Of a stretch of 64,000 nucleotides of DNA, positions 27,101 to 40,100 are shown piece by piece. The DNA comes from Ophiodon elongatus (lineage: Eukaryota > Chordata > Actinopteri > Perciformes > Hexagrammidae): positions 930,001 to 994,000 of the forward strand of contig JACSYO010001980.1 of assembly GCA_016806645.1 (NCBI GenBank), written 5' to 3'. The notes below the pieces were generated by a model that saw only the letters and a program-made list of their open reading frames with translations, was not told the DNA's origin and searched no databases. A program made the translations under genes and the position numbers. Position 1 is the first letter of the stretch. Every line of letters begins with the position of its first letter.

Positions 27101-30100
27101 TTAATCCAAATATAGAAAAAAAATGGATTAATCATCATTAAAGAAAATGCAAATAGATGAACTCAGAAAAGCTTAAAATCTGTGAAGATGCGGTGGGGAG
27201 TTGCCACCTTTAATTTGCACCTGAAGAGCTTCTCATGGTTCCTGTAACACCTTACACGTCAAATGCATTTGCAGTTTCTTGGAAATGATATGCCTGAGAG
27301 GTGAGGTTAGCTTTCATTCTATTACAGTAATTTAAACGCTCAAGCCTAGTCCTTGAATTACAAACTGAGATGATGGTAGATAGAATTTGACATTTGCTCT
27401 ATATTAAGTTAACTCATATAACCATTACAGGAATAGCTCATTCAGCCACACAGTGTGAAGTTCTTATTATAATAAAAGAGGACCAAGAAATGCTGCGGCA
27501 AACTGTTGAGACTTTCCTTATATTGACCTTTACAACAGAGTAATTCCTACTGGATTCTTTCCATGGTGATATACTGATACAATAAAGCCTCGAAAACCCA
27601 GAAGTATTTTGTTCCAGTGGTAATTTAGAGGGCTGTGTGTATAGTTAGAAGCAGATTTTAATTGCTGCAAGCTGTTAAGAATCTTAGAAAAACTAATTAT
27701 ATTGACAAAATGTCCAATTATGTTTAGTAAAACAGATATTGTGTAGTACCATATAACGTTTGTTCTCTATTTATTAATCCAGCTCTGTGTTAATATATTA
27801 GTAGGATCGGGAGTGCATATATTAAAACAAAAGAATAACATTATTTGTCCTATATTATTTCCCTTTCTATTTATAAATACTGTCAACTTATCTTAATACA
27901 CCAGCTAGGCACAGATTAAAGTGTTATGTGTTAGTATCTCTGCCTATTGTAATTTTCACCAGTATTTTAATAAAAGACACAGCTCACTCATTACACAGTC
28001 AAGGCAATTATCTTTCAATTGTAAGATATTAAAACTTTAATACCTTTAAATGCGATAATATAATATTTGGGGGTTTTCATAGAATCTAATTGAGATAGAT
28101 TAAAGTACATGATAATAGTAAAGATGTTTGTTTGTAGAAGTTAAAATCATTTAAACAGTAAATACGAATATATTGCAGACAGAGGCACATTCATTGTCTT
28201 GAACTAAATAATAGAACAATAATAAACAGTATCAGAAAACTCACTTATTAACGTGTTCACTAAGATGATGAACAATATCATCACCAGAATTAAGTACATG
28301 GATCTTACAGAAAGAGTGTAAATGAGGAATCCCAGATGTTTTCAATTCTGATGTTTTTTTTAAATAATAGTTCTGATATGACCAGCTCACTTCTTCTTTT
28401 TCTTTTCCTGTGATGCAATATTACCTTTTTTTTTTTTTTTACCACACACAGTGCTGATGTAAACTTGTGTGCTAGATTTAAGTGTCTAAATTTGAAGAAA
28501 TGCTGCACTTTCAAAGACTTTTAGCTGGAACAATCATGCAGGATAAGCAGCGCTTCCCCTGGCTTTATCCTAAATAATGTGCTGGAAGTATCAGAAAAGC
28601 TCAAACTGGTAGAATAGATATCCGCACACTTAAATCTATGCAAAGAACACTTTATTTTTAGCTTTCGGTCTAAAAGGGGTGACAATAATATCATATAATT
28701 TCATCACATAGTAAATGGGGCTTTGGCATAGTACTTTTTTTTTTTCTTATAGATCTGGGGATCTTTGATTAACGATGGCTTAAGCCTGATCCCTCTCGAA
28801 GCCCCATTTACTATGTGATGAAATTATATGATATTATTATTGGGTACTCTGTGATTGTATATGTTTTTTGTCTGTATACGCTGTGCTCCACCCCCTTTTT
28901 TTGTGTTGTGTAAGTGGCATCCACTTGTACACCTCTCAGTACTACATTCAGCACTTTAGAGCTTACAATATTTCATTGTGAGTGAATTAGTGTGAAATTT
29001 TGTAGCTTTAGTGAAATGCTTCAAGTATGGGTCTGTGTAAAATGTATGAACCGGACAAATACTGAACCTAAAGGTCAATGTTACGGTGTCGTCATCTCGA
29101 GAAGTTCTGTCTTTGTTCTCAGGACTCGGAGCTACCGGTTCATTTTAAACATCTAATCAGGGACTGATTGACATCTGGAACGCCAGGTTGACGAATACAA
29201 TTAACTAGTTGGAAAACGTCAATGAACCTTTATGGACTGAACAGAATTTGCCTCTCAGTGATACATGTTTGGAAAAATGCTCCTTTAACTTCACATGAAT
29301 CCATAGTATTTGCATTCGTCATAATTCAGCTCCCCATAGCAAAAGCAGCATTCTCGTCAAGACAGGATTCATCAGGCAGTATTCATTTACCGCCAAATAA
29401 ATGAATCTCTGAGAAATTGTTTGCATTTTAGAAATTATGTTATTGTGCTACACTGGGCAACAATCATTACAATTTCCAGTGGTCAGAGTAAATGCACCTA
29501 AAGCCCTCTGCAGAAGGACACTTTGTAACATATAAGCATTGACTGTCACATCCCCCACCAGTGGGACAGAAGGCAACATGGCAGCATGAATGTTGGTCAT
29601 GCAGGAGAGGGGGAGGCAGCGGAGACCAAAGTGCTCAGGGCTACTTTGAACTGTGATTCATGTAATATATGAATCTTTCAGAGTTTTAACTTAATGTTTT
29701 CTTATTTAATATAAATCTTACTTAGTATGGGTTTACCTATGGAGATTAATCAACCAGCAGTTGTTCAGTTCTGTATTACACTGTATATAGGTAGTTGGTG
29801 GTTGGTGGTACACAGTTACATAATATTTAATCTGTTTACATTAATTTTGCCGTACTAGAACTCTGCAGTGCTTAATAAAGACAAATCAATAATTGCCTGC
29901 TTATCAACCCGTAATATGGAACTATTCATTCTCTGCTGCTTCCCTTCATGGACGGTCTCACTTTTTTTCATTTTTACCCATCCCCCCTCACTTTCTCCTT
30001 TATCTTCATCTCTGTTTCACTCCCTCTCTTTCTTGCTGTCTCAGTGTAATGTGATCCAGGACCGATGCTGGCAGCCCCAACTGTGGCACTGCAATCTCTG

Positions 30101-31062
30101 CTCTGCTCTGCTCTGGTTGCTAAGCAGCCTGTCTGAGACAGGGTTCGGTGATGCACCTCCCTCTCAGTCTGCTTCCAAAAAAAAACACACACACAAAAAA
30201 AATAAGACAGGGGAGAGTGGCAGAGCTGGCCATCAGGCAATCAGCCAAAATTCAGATGATCCCTCCAAATTTCTCTGCTTTCAAAATGGGCTGCTTCACA
30301 TCTGCAGTGCAGCAGAGCATACTGTGAGCCTTGGGGGCTTTACGACGGTACGGATCTTTTCAAGAAAAAAAAAAAACAAGGGCTAACTCACAGGACAGTG
30401 TGGTAGATCTCCGCTGTGATGCTCTCCACCTTCTGATGCGTTTGTAATGGAAAATGCTGTGTGCAGATTTAGTGTGATCGCGCCTAGAATGAAACCTACC
30501 ATGTGTGGCTAGAACAGTGGGCTGCTGGCAGGCTGCCCAGGTGTGGGCTATCGGTAGGGGAGTCAGGCTACTAGGAAGAAGCTGCATGGAGCCACTATGA
30601 GTCACGGATCACTCCATGTGGTTGTGGAGGACGATCACTTTGCTCAATGCACAGTGGAAATATTTGAGACCTCTGTGATGCTGTCACTTGGCACTTGTAG
30701 GCGTCACACATGTTATGTGATATGCAAAATGTACCCACATTTGGCATAAAGAAGCCCCTGTGATGGAAAATAGCTCTGTGAAGGGCGTTTGACATTTACA
30801 CCATTGTGTTCAATAAAAATACACTCAGCCAATAGCTGCTATTTACATCTGAGACCTGTTAGGACTAACGACCTCATCTGTGTCTGTGTGTCTGCAGAAG
30901 TACAGGTACCAGGATGAGGAGACGCCCCCCTTGGAGCACAGTCCAGCACATCTGGCTCCAGGGAAAAGTGCAGAGATGCTTCATATGAGTGACAAGAATC
31001 TCGCTGCCATGGAGGCCATACATGGCTACACACCACACACACATATCTCTCCTGTCAAGGTA

Positions 31063-31100
<38 letters not shown>

Positions 31101-34100
31101 TTAAGAATGGGACTGTTACTGTGTTAGAATAAACACACTTCCTTCAAAGGTGAACATATTGTACCATATAGCAAAGCGCATCACACATTATAGGTCCCAA
31201 TTAAATCTTTATCACAGAACGGTATCTTTAGTGTGACCTTATATTCAAATAAATTGTGACATTTGTCATGTGAGCCACTCTGCATTTGGGCTGTCAAAAT
31301 TGGCTGAAAATTACATTTGAATATGATAGATACATATAAAAGACACATATGGTGATACAAATATCAATATTTGAGCTTTATGTCCATGACGTGTCCTAAA
31401 TGGCTACGAGAGACGCTGGTTTTATTGTTTATTAATGAATCAAATTAAAGTGAAATGAGACCAAAAAAAATTATATGCCAAATGACTTACAATGTATTAC
31501 CAGTTTGCTATTACAAAGGCTAGGTTTGAGAGCCCATTTTCAATCAGCAGTCAGATTTATAGTCATGGTAATGTGGTTTCTTTTTTCTAATTTGCTTCAT
31601 AGAGACATAACATGCACTAAGCTTATTAAATGTATATCAAGAATTTCAGTTAGCTCACACGCAATTGGTTAATTACACATTATCTGTTATAACTTTGCAC
31701 TTAAAATGTTGTTTTGTCTGTTTTAGTTCTAATTCTGCAACATACTGTAAATACTTTGATGAGAATATAATGTATTTATGAGGAAACCCAGCCTCTTGGC
31801 ACCTTTAAGTGTCAGATCAACTACACCGTGCATATTGGGCAATTTGATATCAGAGCTTAACAGCATGAAAATCTAAAACAAGTGGACACAAGACGCATTT
31901 AGTAATCGGATGACCTAAACCCCTTCAGGATGTGGTCAAAGATCAATTTGAAAACAGATTCAATAGAATGTGTAACAGCAGAATGATTGCGATTTACACA
32001 TTAAAATAAAATCTCTCATTATTATGATAGCAACAAAACATCTGACTGGCACATGTAGTTGAAGGTACAGAAACTGATTGGTGCATGCAGTATGCCTTAA
32101 TTGAGAAACAAATATTTGTGGATACAATGAGATTGATAATTTTCCGTTTACTGAAAGAAGACTTTGACACAGGAAAGGTACACTCACGTTTTGAAGTGGA
32201 AAGAGTAATCCAGAACTTTGTAAATGTAAGATACAATCAAAGCAGCTCCCAGTACAGACACTGACCTACTTTTCTTACAGAATATATTTAAGACACGTGT
32301 CTTACAAATGCAGAAAAACGAACCTCTATGAGAGCTCCATGACAAAGAAGGAGACATTGCAGACAACATAAGATCGACTGGTCAAAAGATACCGCTGACA
32401 TCAGTGGGAATATGAGCGGAGTCATGTTGCCTGGAGTGCATTAACGAATACATACTGTAGCTACAAATGCAAGCAGGTGTAGGCTGTAATGTACACTTAA
32501 TAACGATCCATCTCATACGCCCACACATGTTATTTAACAGCCTCACTGGCTATTAAGACTTAAGAGCTCCAATATATTTATTTGCTCTGAGGGGGAAAGT
32601 GTTTCTCAATTTCCATCATGGGAGTACACTGAAGTCCCAGAGGAGCTGATATGTCCATTAAAATGCTCTCTTTTAATGAGCGGAGAAGGCAGGCTGAGTT
32701 ATTGTACTTCACCACAGCTATTCAAAACGTATAGAGGCTGTTCAGCGTGAGCTGTGGAGGCAAAGGAGATTTGTTTTCACCTTGCAGGTGATGAGATAGT
32801 GTTCAGTTTAGCAACACTGTCAAATCAAAAATGAGTGGCATTGGAGATTCAGTTCCAGTCATCATATGTGACACCGGAAACAACTGTATGGCACAGTGCA
32901 AACAAGATTATTAAATGAGCATGAAATCAGCATATCACACGAGTAACGCAGGTTATTAAAATCCTGGAGTTCAGTAGAACATGTGAGGAAACACATTACA
33001 CATTACAATCTGATTCTGTGTCCCTTCGTTCACTGTTCTCCGGTCATTTACATCTAAAAACGACCAGAACAAACTGCAAATTGAACGGAGCTGAATGACC
33101 TGCTGACTACTAGGATTTCATTTCATGGAGATCGTTCAATGAAAAAAGCGCTGGCCATAATTTGGTTGTGCTAGTTTTGTTTTTCAGTCTCCGTATGTCT
33201 TTGACTGTTTGCTGCTTAGCTGCTGAGTGTGAATCCGGCAGCAGGTGGCACATGTCAGTCTCTGTTAAACCAGATTTTGGGGGTATTTAGGGGTGATGTA
33301 CCGCAACTGTTTTTCTTTACACAGACATAATGATAAAATACTGGTAAAACAGTGTGAAACCCTGAAATTGTTTGCTTCTTGCTATCCTTTTCTGACCTTT
33401 TTTGCTGGTTTCATTAAATCCCTTTGTCTCGCTGGAGTTTGTCATCCAGGACATGCCAAGGGATCAGTAATTATTCACAGTGGATGGGTGCACCAATCTA
33501 TTACGGTGATAGGGAGGGAGACTTTCTCCTTTCACGAAAATCAACCATTATGAAGTCATTTAAGTCTGTTTCAGAGAAAATGTGGTGTGTGTCCTGCAGT
33601 GTTTCAGATCCATTACATGACTCATTCATTCATTCCCCAGAGGCTAGTGAGATCAGAAAGTCATTATATCTGTTAGGTAACATACAGGAAATATGATTTA
33701 TTGCCAAGCTTTAATGTCATTGTAATTAGGAAGGTGATCTGTAATACGTCTCCAGATGAAGTGTATTAAAACATAAGCCTGGTGATATTCTATATTTGTT
33801 AAATTGACAAATCTCAAGAAAGACCAACACCAATAATGAATGTATTGTTTAACCCTAACCACAAATATTGCCAAAGCAGCCAAAAACTGTAGTTTATTTT
33901 GAGTCACTGGCACTTAAACTGCCCCGCTGCCACAAAAACTCACTTGAGCAACAACGTGTATCAATCTGCAACTAAAAAATAGTCCCAAAAATTTTGACTA
34001 TATACTTGTTTGAGTAACATTTAGTAATAACTACAGTGTCCCGCTGTTTTAGAACATTAACAAGACTATTTTTGATAAATTAAACTATGTATTTGTGGCC

Positions 34101-37100
34101 TGTTTCCTGAGAGTTAGAAACTGGGGAGGTAATTTAAATGTTGAATATCAACATAGTCGGTTTTGGTCTTTTTATGTTTTTTGTTGTCTGGGAAAATATC
34201 CTTAACTGGTTATTTAATTTAAACAGCGTATGATATTTAGATTGTCTTTCAGTGTTGGTAAAAGTTTGGGCATTGTGGACTTCCACATCAACATTAGCTT
34301 TCTCTATTCTTATTGTTGTTTTACCCACCTATCAGCAAAAGTTACTTGAAAGATAAATTAAAATACAATAATATAAAATAATTCCATGCACCATATTTAA
34401 AACTGAAGCCATTGTGTTGTGTGGTCTGAGAATGTGCATCATGTAACAATGTAAAAATACATTGGTTTTATTAGCCTAAAATCACATAACAGACACGCTG
34501 GAGATTTTTCCCCATTTGTAAATTTATTCTGGTGCTCAGTATGTCCGCAGATAATACAGAATCAAAACTTTAGAACGAGATACAAAATATGTGAAGTGGT
34601 GGGGGAAAGTAACTGAATTTAAAATTGTATCACTAATTGTTATGAAGCCACTACACTGTAGGAAAATTCCATCTTGAGGATATTTGTCCTATCACATGAA
34701 AGGCAGAATGTTGATGTTGTTCACAACGTTTTGGGAACCAGGATTTGCCCTCTTTCTATTTCTGGAATGCTGACATTATTTATGAAGTCTTGTGTTTCTC
34801 TTCAGGGAGAAGTGAATGCACTGTGAAGTATAAAGGTCTGGGCCCACTTCAAAGTGAATTGTTTGCATCATTTTATGTCAGTGGTCTGCATCATTGAATA
34901 GGTATAAAAAAAACATATAGTTGTATAAAAGTAACTCAATCCTAGGATGATAGATGGCTGTGGACAAACACAGTTGGAGCCATTTTATTTTTACCTACTG
35001 AGCTTTACGAGGGACATGAAAGTGTTAGCATTTATCAGGGTTACCACTCTTTTCTAGAGATCATTTTCCAGGACTTTGCCAGGACATTTTCAGTGATTAA
35101 CTAGCTGGTGTGACAGACAAGGGTAGGGCCATACTCTAATATGTTCCTCTCTGATTTAAAAGTTTGATTAAAAAAACGTGCAGTCTATGGCTATAACTTA
35201 CCTATGAAATCGGTTACAGCGTTTCCACAACATAACCGACAGCGGCCTGTTCAAAATACTCTCGTCCTGGTAGTTCATTCTCAGCTAAAATAAAATAGGA
35301 GAATGTTGAAATAATTTTCTAGGACAACACAAGATTTTCCAGGGCATTTTACTTTTTTCTCAAATTTTTCATGTGTTTTCAATGACTGAAAAATGGGTAC
35401 ACTATTTTCCAGGTTTTACCGGATGCGTTGCAACTCTGATTTATGTCTGATAAATAATAATTGCATAAGTGTAATACATTTTTAAATCTGGGGATAATAT
35501 AATGAAGATAATGAGGGCTGTCTTTTGCTATTTGTTGCTTATGATGATGATTGTGATTATGAGAATAAGGCTGATGATGATATGATGAGGATGTGATAAT
35601 GATGATGATAGTGGCTGATTTATCTGCACTTCCTGTCACAGTGTCATGATGACCTCATGGTGGCTCAGTGTTGAGATTTTGGTTTTGTGACCCTTTTCGT
35701 CACTGTGTGATATGATTTTTAGTGGCTACCCATGGCCTGAATCAATCTCATTTCCCCATGTTTTACATTCCCTTATTATATGTATGATTCTCCGTCCCTT
35801 CTCCAGACAACACAACCCCCTGCTGCACCCCTCTCCCTGCTTGTGTCTGTATGTCTGGCTGCAGAAAGCTGGGGGAAGTTGACTTGTAAGCACAAGCTTG
35901 CCTGTTCAACAAATTCACCTGCAAGGAAAGTCATCATGGGAGTAGTGTGATAAATTAGTGCTAGTTAAATACTCTTTGCTACTATAAAACCGCTGCTGAT
36001 GTGCCATCGAGCAAGGCACTAAAGTCCAAAATGTCTCTAGTGGAGCTATTAATAGATGGACATGTCTATGTTAGGAATGAGAGGTGCACATGTAGTATCT
36101 GTAAATATCAGGATCAGCATGAATCCACCTCCCAGGTAGTGCTACTTGGATCAGCAAATACAGCTGTCCCAACATTCATACTTTAATGGCGTGCTTTGCT
36201 GCAATATAAAACCTTTCCACTGGGAGGAAAAGTGTCTCCTGACATGTGAAAATGCTGCACTGCTGCTCTTTGTAAAATTCATAGGTACAAGGTGCATTGT
36301 TTAGAGTAACAGCTTCAGCTGCGCAGGGTAAAGTCCATTCTGCTTTAACAGGCGTAACGATCCCGATTTTCTTTAATGGCGAAACGATTCTGAATAAACG
36401 TTTTTTTATTAGTCCATCAATGAGTTATCAATGACTGGTGGGGGGAAAGAGGTGCTACATCATCAAGCATACGTTATGTGGTGTGTTTTTTTCTGTCCTA
36501 TTATCACTCAGCATTTAATTTTTGGTTTACTATGCAATAATATAATCAGGTTAATATAACAGGCAAGTGCCTCGTTTGTATAATTGTTGTGGAAGAGTTT
36601 TACTGGTCTGTGAAAATGCCTGGAAACACAACCAGTGTTTGTGTGTGTGTCACTTTTTATACAGAATGTATGCAACACTGTACTAAATGCTTTATTTATG
36701 ATACACTGTAAGTGGCATGTATATGATATTCAAAGCATCTAGTATAAGCTTATTATAGATTTTTATTAATAATACACTTCTGGTAACCTGGTTCTGTTTG
36801 ACCTCTGCTGTGAACCCAGATGTCAATGTGTGTGAGAGTGTCATATGAACTTATCAGTACCCGCTGTTCTTCCCCTGTTCCCATCCGCATGCTCTGCACA
36901 ATTACCCTCTCCCTTCTGTTGTTTTGCAGCCTGTGTTGATGTCTACGGGACACACTCCAATGTACACCTCCGCTGTTTCCACACTGGTAAGAGCACAGCG
37001 ACCCGAGCCTCTCCATCATCCTGAAAGCTCACAGTATCACCATCGTTCATCATCATCAGTCTGATTTGTCTGATCCTCATTTCCTGTCTTTGGTGTCACT

Positions 37101-40100
37101 CAAAGTTTGGCTGTCTGATTGCAGACAGGCAGTTGCCTTGTTCAATGCCATTGTATCTGTTATGCAAGAGTATGAGAGTCTTCCGTTTTCTGATGATATC
37201 AGTGTGATCATACTCAGTGTCATTCGATTTGTTCCGTTTATACGCAATAACTATTTTTGGGCCTGAAATTTCATGGACTGCGACTGACACGTGTTTTAAA
37301 TGTTGCTTCCATCACATCATATTATTGATTCCCGTGTTGTATTCACATTTCTACTCCTACGTGAACACATGCAAAAAAAAACAGCCTATGCATTGTGGAT
37401 CCTGTTTCAGAATAAGGAAGTCTCAATGATTTTGTCGACATATTTCTCTAGAATCTCAGGCTTGATTTTGCACAAACACAAAACCTATCCTGAAATATGT
37501 GAAAAAGTAGCCATGATGCTGTGAGACTCGAGCAAAGATGAAACCAATCCTTAATGCGCATCACTTTTAAAGCTTCAGTGGTGTGTCGAAGGTGTGAGGG
37601 GTCAGATGGTCAGATAGACGTAATCTGTTTGCAGGACAGATTGAAACCTGTAGGTGTCAGTGTTAGACTGTGCAGAGTGACTTCCATAACCTTGAAAAGA
37701 TGGCTATGCTGCGTTCTCAATAAAAACTGTTTTATGATCAGACAGGTTGCATTAGCCTCATGCGCCATGAATTGCTCCAAAGACTTCGTCTGTCTTGCGA
37801 GGCAAAAATATATTATACAGTGGCAGAGGAATTAATTAGAAACAACAACGAGGAAATTATCATTTATCATATCGTTTATACATATCTACATAACTTGAGT
37901 CAAATGCAAAACTTGAATGCTAAAGTTGGCTAGATGTTTAGTTAAATAGAAACATTTTCAAAAGGTAAAAGACGAGATCTTTAGAAGGAGTGTATTATAA
38001 AAAGCTGGCATTCAGTCTCCGTTAAACAAGTAGTTACTCTTGTAACTATTCATCATGTCTCTTCTTTTCTCTGCTTGCCCTGACCTTGAACACACCACGT
38101 CTAAAAGTGCCTGCTTATAGCTAAACTGTTTAACATTTTCTGCACACCCTTAAACATAAAGTCATCAGTAAGAAAAACATGTCTGCATTCATTCCCTCAC
38201 ACGTGCAGTCGTACTCATTCTGCATATGCATGCACTCAATTTTCCACACTGGTTAGGTAAAGTATGTTGCAGTAAGGCCTATGTGTGTGCATGTCTTTGC
38301 AGCTGGTGGTGTCCATGTGCTTGTCATTGATGTGTGGGTGGTGTCGTCAGTCTGTCTCTTTATTTCTTTAATGGTGTGGGGTTTGCCAGGACCACTCCAG
38401 GCCCCATTGATTTATGGGTAGGATTGTCTTTGGAAGCACTGCAATGGTTTGGCAAAGTAAGAGGAGGTCTTTGGGTTATGTACATGATTTAGCGAAGAGG
38501 TGCTTTAGCTTCAAATTACATTCTTTTTTTTTAAACTTGGGGCATAATGTAATTAGAAATGATTTTTTTTCACACTGCACAGAACTTTAGGTATTGATCT
38601 GTGCTCATATTAATGGATCGTCCTACCTCTTATATGGCTCTATAAGTCTGCTGTATCATGTTCCACTTTTATTATGGGGCTACATAAATTGTTGTGACGG
38701 GTGTTTTTCTTGCTGCTGTGATTACATTGAAAGTTCATGCTCTATCTTACAGCAAACAAAGGATCCAAATGCTTTCATATACCACATTGGACACAACATT
38801 TAGCTTAAAAGACTTCTATACAAGGAGGCAAATCCATTATTTGCTCTCTTATCCGGAAATATTATTGACAAAAGGGATATTTTGAAAAACCAAGGCTAAG
38901 CTAATGAGCATCAAGTCTTAAACTTTCAGTATTGCAGGAATGGTATTCCCCTGCCTTTGCAGTGAATACCACTGGTATCTGGTTATTGAACCTTGGCTGA
39001 ATTCAGCATTCACGAAACCTTTACACTTCACATATTGATATAAAAGTAGGCATCCTCAAGTGTGTGCAACTCTAAAGAGGCCGGAAAAATACCACAATTA
39101 TCCAATCTGTCTGAAGAATTCCATTCATTCTCTATATTTTGGATGAGGTTCACTCACACATTAACTACCCTGAAGGCAATGCTGTAGCTGCTCTCCGTCT
39201 CTTTTCATAACATTCTACCATTGTCTTCATTCACTGACAGAGATCTGTCTCAAAAGTCATCTTAAAGGGCCAGTGTTTAGCATTTTGAGGGATATATCAG
39301 CAGAATATGTAATATTCAGATGTAATGTAATTTAACATTTAAAATAAAAGAAGAAAAAATTAAATAAACATCAAGCATACACAAAACAATCGTATAACAA
39401 CAAAGAAAATAAACATACATCAACATATTTATACATGCATACATGGTTTACTCACTACTAACACTGTTCATAGGCCTGAGAAAACAGAAAGGTTTTGAGC
39501 TTAGCTTTAAATGTATACATTTTTTATAGATCGCAGCTCATTTGGAAAATAATTCCAGAGGGCAGGTAACACAGTAGCATAAGCACCTTAACTCACTGCA
39601 AATCTTATTCTGGGTACAACCAGAAAGCCTCCGCCTGAAAACCTGAGAGGTCTGATGGGGGTAAAGTCAGCGAGCAGGTCAGAAATATACTGAGGAGCTG
39701 AACCATGTAGCGCCTTCAAAACCAATCGGAGGATGTCGAAAATATGTATCTGTTGAATGAGAAGCCAAAGAGGTGATTTAAGTATTGTAGTAATGTGATG
39801 GTGAAGTATTCCTATTGAGCTTTTTGATAATCCATTTAAAAGGTCATTGCAGTAACCTAATTTGTTGAAAATGAAAATGTTATAAATCTTTTTAGCTTTT
39901 ATATATTTCTAGTGGTTCTAGAAAGATGATCTTGTAATATTTGATATGTGATTTTCCAAGTTTAGGATGCCATTCAATAATCTGTGTCTGCGCATTTCAT
40001 CAGGTTTTCAATTGGTCTTAGGTCATGAGGAGAAATTAAGATGTAGAGCTGTGTGTCATCTGCTTATGAATGATCGGATATGTTATGATTCTTTCTGATA

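Larger units (their letters stand above)
20302..30897 (+). other. Intron 1, part between exon 1b and exon 2
   Basis: No exon of the gene is supported here. It contains an 18-bp palindrome (22726-22743), a (TG)n tract (24093-24134), an AT-rich stretch (about 26500-28300) and a perfect inverted repeat (28684-28838). A pyrimidine tract at about 29945-30045 ends in a good-looking acceptor, but I could not pair it with a donor. Confidence 0.7.
31060..36929 (+). other. Intron after exon 2
   Basis: The intron contains a (CA)n tract at its 5' end, a hAT-like MITE (35036-35438) and an imperfect GAT-rich stretch (about 35538-35612). Nothing else is recognised. Confidence 0.7.

Noticed and set aside
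29868..30386. A 172-codon open frame with an acceptor-like tract ending ttgctgtctcag at about 30045
   Set aside because: No matching donor in the right phase was found, and the translation is low-complexity with no DLG similarity.
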